A stretch of DNA of 64,000 nt from Collinsella sp. BA40. Its GTDB lineage: Bacteria; Actinomycetota; Coriobacteriia; Coriobacteriales; Coriobacteriaceae. A model generated the notes under the pieces. It was not told where the DNA came from and made no database searches. It was given only the letters and a program-made list of their open reading frames with translations. Where the stretch lies: positions 186,001-250,000 of the forward strand of contig NZ_VOWY01000007.1 of the NCBI RefSeq assembly GCF_008014645.1. The letters are read 5' to 3'. A program made the translations under genes and the position numbers. Positions 24,687 to 32,754 of the stretch are shown here, piece after piece; the stretch's first letter is position 1, and each line of letters opens with the position of its first letter.

Positions 24687-25928
24687 ATGACGAAAGGTCT
24701 GCACGTACCGAGCGAAATTGGCCAGCTGAAGAAGGTTTGCCTGCATCGCCCCGGTGAGGAGCTCCTGAATCTGCCGCCGTTCGAGCTCGAGCGTCTGCTG
24801 TTCGACGACGTTCCGTTCCTCGAGGTCGCTCAGGAGGAGCATGACACCTTTGCTCAGATCCTGCGCGATCAGGGTGTCGAGGTTCTCTATCTCGAGAAGC
24901 TCGTTGCCGAGGTCTTCGACCTGAACCCCGATGCACGCCAGGAGTTCCTGGATCAGTACATCGCCGAGGCCGGCATCAAGGGCAGGGAGATGCCCAAGGT
25001 CGTCCGCGAGAAGCTCGATTCCATCAAGGACAACCTCGAGTTCGTCCAGAAGACGATGGCCGGTCTCACCAAGGCCGAGATCGAGATGCCGCTCGTGAGC
25101 TCCACCACGCTTGACTCCCTGGTCAACACCGAGTCCGAGTCCGATCTCATCATCGACCCGATGCCCAACCTGTACTTCACCCGCGACCCGTTCGCGGTCG
25201 TCGGCAACGGCGTCTGCCTGAACCGTATGTACTCCGTCACCCGCAACCGCGAGACCCTGTACGGCAAGTACATCTTCAAGTATCACCCGGATTACAAGGA
25301 CGTGTCCCTGTACTTCCGTCGCGATGCCGCTTACCACACCGAGGGTGGCGACGTCCTCAACATCAACGAGCACACCCTGGCCGTGGGCATCTCCCAGCGC
25401 ACCCAGGCTGCCGCTATCGACGTCATGGCCCAGAACATCTTCTGGAACAGCGACTCTAAGGTCGATCGCATCCTCGCCTTCGACATCCCCAACAACCGCG
25501 CCATGATGCACCTCGACACCGTCTTCACCCAGATCGACGTGGATAAGTTCACCATCCACCCGGCGATCATGGGCACCCTCAAGGTGTACGAGCTCACCCC
25601 GGGCAAGAACCCCGGCGAGGTCAACATCAAGGAAATGGTCGACACGCTCGAGCACATCCTCGAGGATGCTACCGGCGTCGATCAGATCAAGCTGATCCCC
25701 TGCGGTGGCGGCGACCCGATCGCTGCTGCTCGCGAGCAGTGGAACGACGGCTCCAACACGCTGGCCGTCGCCCCCGGCAAGATCTGCGTCTATGCCCGCA
25801 ACACCGTCACCAACGACGTGCTCTACAAGGAGGGCCTGGATCTCCTGGTCGTTCCCTCCGCCGAGCTCTCCCGTGGTCGTGGCGGCCCGCGCTGCATGAG
25901 CATGCCCTTCTGGCGTGAGGACCTCTAA
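24687..25928 (+). CDS. arcA: arginine deiminase
   Basis: Hydrolyses arginine to citrulline and ammonia, first step of the arginine deiminase pathway. The 413-residue protein has the usual length. Catalytic features of the guanidine-modifying fold are visible: PMPNLYFTRDPFAVVGNG (Asp of FTRDP), HTEGGDVL (His/Glu), GGGDP, and the nucleophile Cys in GRGGPRCMSMP (about C403). TAGGAGG precedes the ATG at 24687; the frame opens 90 bases earlier inside the structured leader. The ornithine carbamoyltransferase follows after 100 bases containing a hairpin, so the two are probably one transcription unit with read-through control. Confidence 0.96.
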   Translation: MTKGLHVPSEIGQLKKVCLHRPGEELLNLPPFELERLLFDDVPFLEVAQEEHDTFAQILRDQGVEVLYLEKLVAEVFDLNPDARQEFLDQYIAEAGIKGREMPKVVREKLDSIKDNLEFVQKTMAGLTKAEIEMPLVSSTTLDSLVNTESESDLIIDPMPNLYFTRDPFAVVGNGVCLNRMYSVTRNRETLYGKYIFKYHPDYKDVSLYFRRDAAYHTEGGDVLNINEHTLAVGISQRTQAAAIDVMAQNIFWNSDSKVDRILAFDIPNNRAMMHLDTVFTQIDVDKFTIHPAIMGTLKVYELTPGKNPGEVNIKEMVDTLEHILEDATGVDQIKLIPCGGGDPIAAAREQWNDGSNTLAVAPGKICVYARNTVTNDVLYKEGLDLLVVPSAELSRGRGGPRCMSMPFWREDL

Positions 25929-25941
25929 GATCTTATGAATT

Positions 25942-25976
25942 TGACGGCGCATCGGTCGTGATGCGCCGTCATACTT
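25942..25976 (+). terminator. hairpin between arcA and the carbamoyltransferase gene
   Basis: A perfect 12-bp stem (25942-25953 with 25960-25971), six-base loop, followed by the weak T-tract TACTTAC. It may act as a partial terminator or mRNA processing site that sets the ratio of arcA to the downstream genes. Confidence 0.55.
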
Positions 25977-26028
25977 ACTGCATGTCGCATCCGCGGCATG
26001 CCTCCCATTTATTAGAAAGGATACGCAC

Positions 26029-27024
26029 ATGGGCGTTAACCTCTCCGGTCGCAGCTTCCTGCGCCTGCTCGACTTCACCACCGAAGAGATCGAGTACATG
26101 CTCAAGCTCTCCAAGAACTTCAAGGACCTCAAGCGCACGGGTACCCCGCACCGCTACCTCGAGGGCAAGAACATCGTCCTGCTGTTCCAGAAGACCTCTA
26201 CGCGCACCCGTTGCGCCTTCGAGGTCGGCGCCATGGACCTCGGCATGGGCGTGACCTACCTCGATCCCGGTTCGTCCCAGATGGGCAAGAAGGAGTCCAT
26301 CGAGGACACTGCCCGCGTTCTCGGCCGCATGTATGACGGTATCGAGTTCCGTGGCTTCGATCAGGAGGACGTCGAGGAGCTCGCCGCCAAGTCCGGCGTG
26401 CCCGTGTGGAACGGCCTGACCGACCTGTGGCACCCCACCCAGATGCTCGCCGACATCCTGACCGTCCAGGAGAACTTCAACTACGACATCAAGGGCAAGA
26501 CCCTCGTCTTCATGGGCGACTGCAAGAACAACGTCGCTCGCTCCCTGATGGTCGTCTGCGCCAAGCTCGGCATGAACTTCGTGGCCTGCGGTCCGCAGGA
26601 GTGCATGCCCGCCGACGACGTCATCGAGGCCTGCAAGCCCATCGCTGAGGAGAACGGCTGCACCATCAAGCTGACCTCCGACGTCAAGGACGCCTGCACC
26701 GGCGCGCACGTCATCTACACCGACGTGTGGGTCTCCATGGGCGAGCCCGACGAGGTTTGGACCGAGCGCATCAACCAGCTCCAGGACTACCGCGTCACCA
26801 CCGAGCTCATGGCCATGGCCGATCCGTCCGCCATCTTCCTGCACTGCCTGCCGGCCTTCCACGACACCAACACCACCATCGGCAAGGACATCGCCGAGAA
26901 GTTCGGTGTCACCGAGATGGAGGTCGAGGACGCTGTCTTCGAGTCCAAGCAGTCCAAGGTCTTCGATGAGGCCGAGAACCGCATGCACACCATCAAGGCG
27001 ATCATGTACGCCACCCTCAAGTAA
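26029..27024 (+). CDS. argF: ornithine carbamoyltransferase (catabolic, by context)
   Basis: Interconverts citrulline plus phosphate and ornithine plus carbamoyl phosphate. The 331-residue protein has the carbamoyl-phosphate loop STRTRCAFE (near residue 56), [16 protein letters not shown] in the middle, and the ornithine/catalytic HCLPAFHD (near 280). It sits between arcA and a YfcC-family transporter, which points to the catabolic role (ArcB) rather than arginine synthesis; the protein itself does not decide this. AAAGGA precedes the ATG. A strong terminator follows. Confidence 0.95.
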   Translation: MGVNLSGRSFLRLLDFTTEEIEYMLKLSKNFKDLKRTGTPHRYLEGKNIVLLFQKTSTRTRCAFEVGAMDLGMGVTYLDPGSSQMGKKESIEDTARVLGRMYDGIEFRGFDQEDVEELAAKSGVPVWNGLTDLWHPTQMLADILTVQENFNYDIKGKTLVFMGDCKNNVARSLMVVCAKLGMNFVACGPQECMPADDVIEACKPIAEENGCTIKLTSDVKDACTGAHVIYTDVWVSMGEPDEVWTERINQLQDYRVTTELMAMADPSAIFLHCLPAFHDTNTTIGKDIAEKFGVTEMEVEDAVFESKQSKVFDEAENRMHTIKAIMYATLK

Positions 27025-27036
27025 GTAGCTTGAGCC

Positions 27037-27084
27037 TCCCCGGGCGGGTGCTGCTTCCGAGCGGCACCCGCCTTGGGGCGTTTA
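27037..27084 (+). terminator. terminator after the carbamoyltransferase gene
   Basis: A long GC-rich stem (GGCGGGTGC with GCACCCGCC, extended by CCCC with GGGG) followed by CGTTTATT. It separates arcA-argF from the transporter, or tunes its expression. Confidence 0.75.
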
Positions 27085-27175
27085 TTATCGGCAGTCCTCT
27101 GCAGCCCTCGCATCGTAAGAAGCACGGCACGGTATCGATGCGGGGAACAGAACAACACCTTGATACGAAAGGGGG

Positions 27176-28765
27176 ATGAGAACCTTGACTGAGACCGCTA
27201 AGAAAAAGCGTGGTATGCCTTCATCGTTCACCATTCTTCTTATCCTGCTGGCAGTCGTAGCGCTCATCACCGTCGCTGTTGCCGGCATCACGCCCGAAGT
27301 CACCGCTGCCCGCTTGGATGACTTCTTCATGGCGCCCGTCCGCGGCTTCGCGGATGCCCTCCCCGTATGCCTGTTCGTTATGATCCTCGGTGGCTTCCTT
27401 GGCATGATGACCGAGACCGGTGCCCTCGACAACGGCATCGCCGTCCTGGTCAAGAAGCTCAAGGGCAACGAGCTGATGATCATCCCCGTCCTTATGTTCA
27501 TCTTCTCCCTCGGCGGTACCAGCTATGGTATGTGCGAGGAGACGGTGCCCTTCTACGCCCTGCTCGCTGCCACGATGATGGCCGCAGGCTTCGACCCCAT
27601 GGTCGGCGCCGCGACCGTTCTTCTGGGCGCCGGCTGCGGCTGCCTGGGCTCCACGGTCAACCCCTTTGCCGTCGGCGCCGCCGTCGACGCCCTTCGCGGT
27701 GTCGGCATCGAGGTCAACCAGACCATCATCATCGGTCTTGGTGCCGTCCTGTGGCTCGTGACCACCGCTATCTCCATCGCGTTCGTGATGAGCTACGCCA
27801 AGAAGGTCAAGGCCGATAAGGGCTCGACCATCCTCTCCATGCAGGAGCTCAAGGACGCCGAGGAGGCCCACGGCGCAGCTGCCGCCGAGGTCACCAAGGA
27901 CGTCAAGCTCACCGGTCGCCAGAAGGGTGTTCTGGTTGCCTTCGCCTTCACCTTCGTCGTCATGATCGTCGGCTTCATTCCGCTGGGTGACCTCAACCAG
28001 GGCGTTGCCGACTTCTTCGACGCCGGCGCTCAGTGGGAGACCGTCGAGACCGAGGTCGGTACCGACGACTTCGTCGCTGCATACGACGAGGCCAACGAGA
28101 CCACGACCGTGGCCGAGGGCGAGCTCGAGGGCGTCGCTACCTCCGAGGTCCAGACCAAGCTCGGCTGGTCCGCTATGATCACCGGCCTGCCCATCGGCCA
28201 GTGGTACTTCGATGAGGCCTCCACGTGGTTCTTCATCATGGCTATCGTGATCGGCATCATCGGCGGCCTGTCCGAGAAGCAGATCGTGAACACCTTCATC
28301 ACCGGCGCCGCCGACATGATGTCCGTCGTTCTCATCATCGCCCTTGCTCGCGGCATCTCCGTCCTCATGGCGTCCACCGGCCTCGATGTCTACGTCCTCG
28401 ATTTGGCTGCGAACGCCCTGGCCGGCCTCTCCGGTATCATCTTCGCTCCCATGGCGTACCTGGTGTACTTCGGCCTGTCCTTCCTGATCCCCTCGACCTC
28501 CGGTATGGCCACCGTGTCCATGCCCATCATGGGCCCGCTCGCTGCCGAGCTCGGCTTCTCGCCTGAGGTCATGGTCATGATCTTCTCCGCCGCCATCGGT
28601 GTCGTGAACCTGTTCACCCCGACGTCCGGCGCCATCATGGGCGGCCTCGCGCTCGCCAAGATCGAGTGGACCACCTGGCTCAAGTTCGCTATGAAGCTCA
28701 TCGTGGTGCTCACCTTGGTCTGCATGGTTATCCTTACGATCGCCTGCGTGGTCATCGTTCCGTAA
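27176..28765 (+). CDS. YfcC-family transporter, likely arginine/ornithine antiporter
   Basis: A 529-residue membrane protein of the YfcC/DcuC-like anion permease family, with about 12 membrane segments. Conserved parts include PVCLFVMILGGFLGMM, the SLGGTSYGMCEETVPFY loop and FLIPSTSGMATVSMPIMGPL. An extracytoplasmic, acidic Thr-rich stretch lies near residues 290-325. Members in streptococcal arc operons serve as the arginine/ornithine antiporter ArcD, so the same role is inferred here. Start choice: ATG 27176 has AAAGG only three bases away, while TTG 27185 lies nine bases after GGGGG and may be the true start. Confidence 0.85.
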   Translation: MRTLTETAKKKRGMPSSFTILLILLAVVALITVAVAGITPEVTAARLDDFFMAPVRGFADALPVCLFVMILGGFLGMMTETGALDNGIAVLVKKLKGNELMIIPVLMFIFSLGGTSYGMCEETVPFYALLAATMMAAGFDPMVGAATVLLGAGCGCLGSTVNPFAVGAAVDALRGVGIEVNQTIIIGLGAVLWLVTTAISIAFVMSYAKKVKADKGSTILSMQELKDAEEAHGAAAAEVTKDVKLTGRQKGVLVAFAFTFVVMIVGFIPLGDLNQGVADFFDAGAQWETVETEVGTDDFVAAYDEANETTTVAEGELEGVATSEVQTKLGWSAMITGLPIGQWYFDEASTWFFIMAIVIGIIGGLSEKQIVNTFITGAADMMSVVLIIALARGISVLMASTGLDVYVLDLAANALAGLSGIIFAPMAYLVYFGLSFLIPSTSGMATVSMPIMGPLAAELGFSPEVMVMIFSAAIGVVNLFTPTSGAIMGGLALAKIEWTTWLKFAMKLIVVLTLVCMVILTIACVVIVP

Positions 28766-28843
28766 CCCGTGCACTCGACCCCATAGTCGTCTAGCCGGTT
28801 GCCTCGCTCACACGCGGTAAAGCTGGCTGAGACCTACCTTTCG

Positions 28844-28883
28844 GCCCCCTCCCGTTCCGTGCACGGGAGGGGGCGCTTTTGTT
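28844..28883 (+). terminator. terminator after the YfcC-family gene
   Basis: A perfect 12-bp stem (28844-28855 with 28863-28874) followed by GCTTTTGTTT. Confidence 0.9.
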
Positions 28884-28962
28884 TATGGCGACGTTTGCCC
28901 TCGGCCGCGTAGAGTATTTGGATGCAGATTGTGCACGGCGTGGTTCGTTCGGACGGCTTCGG

Positions 28963-28968
28963 TATAAT
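28963..28968 (+). promoter_or_regulatory. -10 element of the DUF1846 gene
   Basis: A perfect TATAAT about 40 bases before the start at 29009. No convincing -35 hexamer at the normal distance. Confidence 0.45.
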
Positions 28969-29008
28969 GGCAAGGTTAGAACGTGGCTGCTGGAAGGAGC
29001 ATGGGGAC

Positions 29009-30490
29009 ATGCGTCAAGGTTTTGATAACGAGAAATACATCGAGTTACAAACCGAGCAGATTCGTCGCCGGATCGACGAGCTTGGCGGCAAGTTGTATCT
29101 CGAGTTTGGCGGCAAGCTGTTCGACGACTACCATGCGTCGCGGGTCCTACCCGGTTTTGAGAGCGATACCAAATTCCGTATGCTCCAGAAGCTTGTCGAC
29201 GACGTCGAGATCATCATCGCCATCAACGCGAACCATATCGAGAAGAACAAGGCTCGCGGCGATCTGGGTATCACCTATGACGAGGACGTCCTTCGCCTTA
29301 CGGATATCTTCCGTGCGAATCGCTTCGCGGTCGCCGGCGTCGTGATCACCCAGTATGCGGGTCAGCCCGCTGCCGCCGTCTTCCGCCATCGTCTGGAGGA
29401 GATGGGCATCACCTGCAGGCTCAATTACCCCATCGAGGGCTATCCCCACGACATCGACCTCATCGTTTCGGAAGATGGCTACGGTAAGAACGAGTTCGTG
29501 GAGACCACCCGTCCGCTCGTGGTCGTTACCGCGCCCGGTCCTGGTTCGGGCAAGCTCGCCACCTGCCTGTCCCAGCTCTATCACGAGCACAGCCGCGGCG
29601 TCGAGGCGGGCTATGCCAAGTTCGAAACCTTCCCGGTGTGGAATCTGCCGCTCAACCATCCGGTGAACATAGCCTACGAGGCCGCTACGGTCGATCTGGA
29701 CGACGCCAACATCATCGACTCGTTCCACCTCGAGGCCTATGGAAAGACCGCGGTGAACTACAACCGCGATGTCGAGGCGTTTCCGGTGGTCAAGGCGTTG
29801 ATGACAAAGATCTTGGGCGAGAGCCCGTACCAGAGCCCCACGGATATGGGCGTCAACATGGTCGGCTTCGCCATCTGCGATGACGAGGCCTGCCGCGAGG
29901 CCTCGCTGGCCGAGATCGTGCGACGCTATTTCGATGCCGCGGCGCGCGTGAAGCGCACGGGAATGGGGGAGGAGCAGGTCGGACGCCTCAAGGCCATCAT
30001 GCAGAAGGCGGGAATCGACAAGGGCTACCTGCCCACGCGCGAAGCCGCGCTCGAGCGCGAAGAGGAGACCGGCGGCCCGGTGGGCGCCATGATCCTGCCC
30101 GACGGCACGGTTATCACGGGCAAGACGTCCGAGCGCCTCGGTGCGGCGAGCTCGCTGCTGATGAACGCCCTGAAGACGGTCACGGGCGTCGATGTGGAGG
30201 AGGATGTGATCGACGATGGTGCCATCGACCCCATCTGCCGTCTTAAGACGGAGTTCCTCGACAGCAAGAACCATCGCCTCCATTCCGATGAGACGTTGAT
30301 CGCGCTGTCCATCTCTTCGGCTACGAGCGATGTCGCGAAGCGCGTGATCGGCGGGCTTTCGGCGCTTCACGGATGCGATGCGTTCTTTAGCGTGATCATC
30401 TCGCAGACAGACGAGGAGCTGTACCGCAAGCTTGGTATCAACGTGTGCTGCGAGCCCAAGTACGAGCGTCATACGTTCTATCATAAATAG
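29009..30490 (+). CDS. DUF1846 (UPF0371) family protein
   Basis: A soluble 493-residue protein of a conserved family without an agreed function. Near residues 172-180 it contains APGPGSGKLATCLSQL, a P-loop-like sequence, so nucleotide binding is likely. The N-terminal YLEFGGKLFDDYHASRVLPGF and the late DGAIDPICRLK and SKNHRLHSDE segments are typical of the family. AAGGAG lies nine bases before the ATG at 29009. It follows the arc genes but has its own -10 element and sits after a terminator, so a functional link to arginine use is not shown. Confidence 0.85.
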   Translation: MRQGFDNEKYIELQTEQIRRRIDELGGKLYLEFGGKLFDDYHASRVLPGFESDTKFRMLQKLVDDVEIIIAINANHIEKNKARGDLGITYDEDVLRLTDIFRANRFAVAGVVITQYAGQPAAAVFRHRLEEMGITCRLNYPIEGYPHDIDLIVSEDGYGKNEFVETTRPLVVVTAPGPGSGKLATCLSQLYHEHSRGVEAGYAKFETFPVWNLPLNHPVNIAYEAATVDLDDANIIDSFHLEAYGKTAVNYNRDVEAFPVVKALMTKILGESPYQSPTDMGVNMVGFAICDDEACREASLAEIVRRYFDAAARVKRTGMGEEQVGRLKAIMQKAGIDKGYLPTREAALEREEETGGPVGAMILPDGTVITGKTSERLGAASSLLMNALKTVTGVDVEEDVIDDGAIDPICRLKTEFLDSKNHRLHSDETLIALSISSATSDVAKRVIGGLSALHGCDAFFSVIISQTDEELYRKLGINVCCEPKYERHTFYHK

Positions 30491-30522
30491 GCTTCGTCGT
30501 TAGACGGGCTGGCTGATACGAT

Positions 30523-30563
30523 GCGATGGAGGGGCGATTCGATGCGAGGCGCCCCTCCATCGC
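30523..30563 (+). repeat. large hairpin after the DUF1846 gene
   Basis: GCGATGGAGGGGCG (30523-30536) pairs with CGCCCCTCCATCGC (30550-30563), 14 bp, no U-tract. Possibly the 3' end structure of the preceding message. Confidence 0.6.
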
Positions 30564-30666
30564 TGTATATGGTGCGCGGCGCGAAGGGACGGGACGGCTC
30601 CCGCGCCCTTGCGTGACGGGGTGTGTAGGCGGGCATTCATGCCGTCGAGCTATGCGGGAGGTGCAT

Positions 30667-31668
30667 ATGGGGGAGCGCGCTCATGCGTCCGGGCCAACCG
30701 GTGCTCGGGAATCGATCGATTCGAAGCGCTTCTTGATTCCCGGGGCGCCGTTGGATGGCGCCACCGCCCTCGAAGGCGCTCTGGAGGAATACCTCTCGCA
30801 CCTGGTGGTCGAGCGCAACGCCTCGCCGCGAACGGTGGAGGGCTATCGACGCGACCTTCGGCGCTATCTCTCCTATGCGCTGCTCCAAGGGGCGTGTGCC
30901 CCCGACGATGTCGACCTATCGTTGATCGAGGCCTTTGCCGCCGAGATGCGCCGCGCGCGCTATGCCGATGCGTCGATCGAGCGCTCGCTCGCTGCCATCA
31001 AGGGATTCCATCGCTTTATGAACCGCGAGGGCCTTGCATCCTCCCAGCCCACCGCCGCCCTGCATCTCCCGCGCAAGGCGGAGCGCCTGCCGCAGTGCCT
31101 TTCCATCGAACAGGTTACCAGGCTGCTGGAGCAGCCCTTCACGGCTACCCCGACGGGTGATCGCGATCGCGCCCTGTTGGAGGTGCTCTACGGATGCGGC
31201 CTGCGCGTGGGCGAACTCGTCGGCCTCGATACGGGCGATGTCTTTTGGGACGAGGAGTTCGTGCGCGTGCTCGGCAAAGGCTCTAAAGAGCGCTTGGTGC
31301 CCCTGGAGGGCGCGGCGTACCGCTCGTTGGCGTCATATGTGGTCGACGGCGCCCGTTCGGCGTTGGCATCGCATGCTCGCACGGGCGCTCCTACCGATGC
31401 GATGTTTTTGAATAAGAACGGGACGCGCCTTTCGCGGCAGAGCGTGTTTACGCTGTGCGAGCGCGCGGGCCGCGCCGTTGGCATAGAGGGACTGCATCCC
31501 CACGTGCTGCGGCATTCGTTTGCCACGCATATGCTTGCGGGCGGAGCGGACCTGCGCGTGCTCCAGGAGATCTTGGGGCATGCCGATATCTCGACCACGC
31601 AGGTCTACACCCATGTGGACCGCACCCATATCACCGAGGAGTATCTCGCCGCTCATCCCCGGGCGTGA
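30667..31668 (+). CDS. xerD: tyrosine recombinase XerD/XerC type
   Basis: A 333-residue site-specific recombinase resolving chromosome dimers at dif. The N-terminal SAM-like core-binding domain (about 34-125) is followed by the catalytic domain with R180 (YGCGLRVGEL), K204 (GKGSKE), H279 and R282 (HVLRHSFATH), H305 (LGHADISTTQ) and the nucleophile Y314. All six catalytic residues are present. Start 30667 has GGAGG five bases upstream; the N-terminus is about 30 residues longer than E. coli XerD. There are no mobile-element features next to it, so it is taken as the housekeeping enzyme. XerC versus XerD cannot be settled here. Confidence 0.9.
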   Translation: MGERAHASGPTGARESIDSKRFLIPGAPLDGATALEGALEEYLSHLVVERNASPRTVEGYRRDLRRYLSYALLQGACAPDDVDLSLIEAFAAEMRRARYADASIERSLAAIKGFHRFMNREGLASSQPTAALHLPRKAERLPQCLSIEQVTRLLEQPFTATPTGDRDRALLEVLYGCGLRVGELVGLDTGDVFWDEEFVRVLGKGSKERLVPLEGAAYRSLASYVVDGARSALASHARTGAPTDAMFLNKNGTRLSRQSVFTLCERAGRAVGIEGLHPHVLRHSFATHMLAGGADLRVLQEILGHADISTTQVYTHVDRTHITEEYLAAHPRA

Positions 31669-32043
31669 AGACGACGCCGATGCGGCGCGGGACTCGGTGG
31701 GGAGGTGGTGGGACGCGCGGTTGCCGGGTGCGGCCGGTAGGGCTTCGCGCCCGCTTGCCAGCGGCCCGCCGTGCGCATGGTGGGAGGCTGGTGGGACGGA
31801 TGGCCGTATCGGGGCCGATCGAGAGGGTGGGGATTGGGGAGCGCCACTGCCCCTCGTGGCGGCGTTCCAGGCCTGTAGCGCTGCATATTTTGCCGTTTCC
31901 TTCGGGAATGACCCAAAGTATAGTGGTCTGTTCAATTCCTTGTCCATGCGAAGCGCTATAGTACGGCTATCGATGGGGCGTTGGGGATCTCCACCTCATC
32001 TACCTGCGGCTTCACAGTCGACTCACAACTGAATAAAAATCGG

Positions 32044-32067
32044 TTCAAGCTCAACTTGAAGGTTATC
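32044..32067 (+). promoter_or_regulatory. element A, shared with ftsZ upstream region
   Basis: It contains the perfect dyad TTCAAG-N5-CTTGAA (32044-32060) followed by GGTTATC. It matches 47051-47074 upstream of ftsZ at 19 of 24 positions. The dyad looks like a MerR-family operator (compare SoxR sites). Confidence 0.5.
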
Positions 32068-32112
32068 CTCCCCTTGGTTCCGTGGCGTTGATGGTGCTTA
32101 TCACCGTATCTA

Positions 32113-32130
32113 ACACAACATGTAGTGTTT
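32113..32130 (+). promoter_or_regulatory. element B, shared with ftsZ upstream region
   Basis: AACATGTAGTGTTT (32117-32130) corresponds to AACATACAGTGTTT at 47027-47040; only two positions differ, both transitions. Here it lies in a near-palindrome ACAC-N8-GTGT. Confidence 0.45.
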
Positions 32131-32179
32131 ACTCTGCGCCCTGAATCCCGTCTCCGCATCTCTCCCATGTGTCATGGTG

Positions 32180-32204
32180 TGGGAGGGTGGGGGAGAGGGT
32201 GGGA
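32180..32204 (+). promoter_or_regulatory. MraZ-box array
   Basis: TGGGA (32180), GGGGA (32190) and TGGGA (32200) are spaced exactly 10 bases apart. This matches the TGGGN-N5 direct repeats bound by MraZ in other bacteria. It lies just upstream of the -35 element, so autoregulation is expected. Confidence 0.7.
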
Positions 32205-32211
32205 AAAAGTG

Positions 32212-32240
32212 TTGCGAAAAGTACCGCTAGCCCATAAGAT
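32212..32240 (+). promoter_or_regulatory. mraZ (dcw) promoter
   Basis: TTGCGA (32212-32217), 17-base spacer, TAAGAT (32235-32240). A start near 32247 leaves about 60 bases before the mraZ GTG. Confidence 0.7.
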
Positions 32241-32308
32241 GGAAAGCGTCGACAGAGGGGGTGGTTCCCCGTATCGCGCATCCGAGCAACCGAGGGGAGG
32301 GCGCAGCA

Positions 32309-32740
32309 GTGATCTTGACCGGAACATACGAGCGCAATCTCGATGCCAAAGGTCGTTTGTCCCTGCCTGCTGCCGTCCGCGACGAGCTCTCGACGCACGT
32401 GTACGTGTTGCCCGCACCCGATGTCGATGCCCTGTATGTGTTCTCGAGCGACGAGTATGAGAAGTGGGTCATGGCCCTCTTCGAGAAGCGCGGCGGTTTC
32501 GACCCCCGTAAGCGCGAGGACCAGGCGCTCATGAGGAAGATCAATTCGATGGCGACGCCGATGGATATCGACTCCGCCTCCCGTATCGGTCTTTCCGAAG
32601 CGCTTCGCGAGAAGAAGCATCTCTCTCGCGAGGTCACCGTGGTGGGCAACTTCGACCACCTGGAGATCTGGGACCGCGCAACCTGGGATCAGGCGCAGCA
32701 AGAGTCCGATGAAGACCTGGCAGACCTCTTCTATTCGTAA
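32309..32740 (+). CDS. mraZ: MraZ transcriptional regulator
   Basis: A 143-residue protein with two SpoVT/AbrB-like halves; first gene of the dcw cluster and its DNA-binding regulator. The N-terminal GTYERNLDAKGRLSLPAAVRD is the family signature, and SMATPMDIDSASRIGLSEALRE starts the second half. The GTG at 32309 is chosen because MraZ proteins begin a few residues before GxY and because GGGAGG lies eight bases upstream; an ATG at 32261 would add 16 unconserved residues. Its likely operator is at 32180-32204. Confidence 0.95.
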   Translation: MILTGTYERNLDAKGRLSLPAAVRDELSTHVYVLPAPDVDALYVFSSDEYEKWVMALFEKRGGFDPRKREDQALMRKINSMATPMDIDSASRIGLSEALREKKHLSREVTVVGNFDHLEIWDRATWDQAQQESDEDLADLFYS

Positions 32741-32754
32741 GGACGGCAACACAT

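Larger units (their letters stand above)
31669..32308. other. regulatory region upstream of the dcw cluster
   Basis: 640 bases without a credible gene. The first 250 are GC-rich and featureless to me. From about 31900 the base composition drops. The last 270 bases hold two elements also found upstream of ftsZ (32044-32067 and 32117-32130), a three-unit MraZ box (32180-32204) and the mraZ promoter (32212-32240). Confidence 0.7.

Noticed and set aside
25935-25961. Eight-codon frame overlapping the hairpin after arcA, considered as a leader peptide
   Set aside because: No ribosome-binding site and no run of regulatory codons; chance frame within the stem.
30667-31668. XerD considered as an integrase of a mobile element
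   Set aside because: No att-like repeats, tRNA gene, or phage/transposon genes nearby; base composition matches the surroundings and it borders the dcw cluster.
31520-32032. Plus-strand open frame running from xerD into the dcw upstream region
   Set aside because: Starts inside xerD in another frame, has no ribosome-binding site and no recognisable composition.
32113-32128. ACAC-N8-GTGT palindrome resembling an NrdR box
   Set aside because: NrdR boxes normally come in pairs near ribonucleotide reductase genes; only one is present, the ftsZ copy keeps only half of it, and no nrd gene is near. Treated instead as part of element B.
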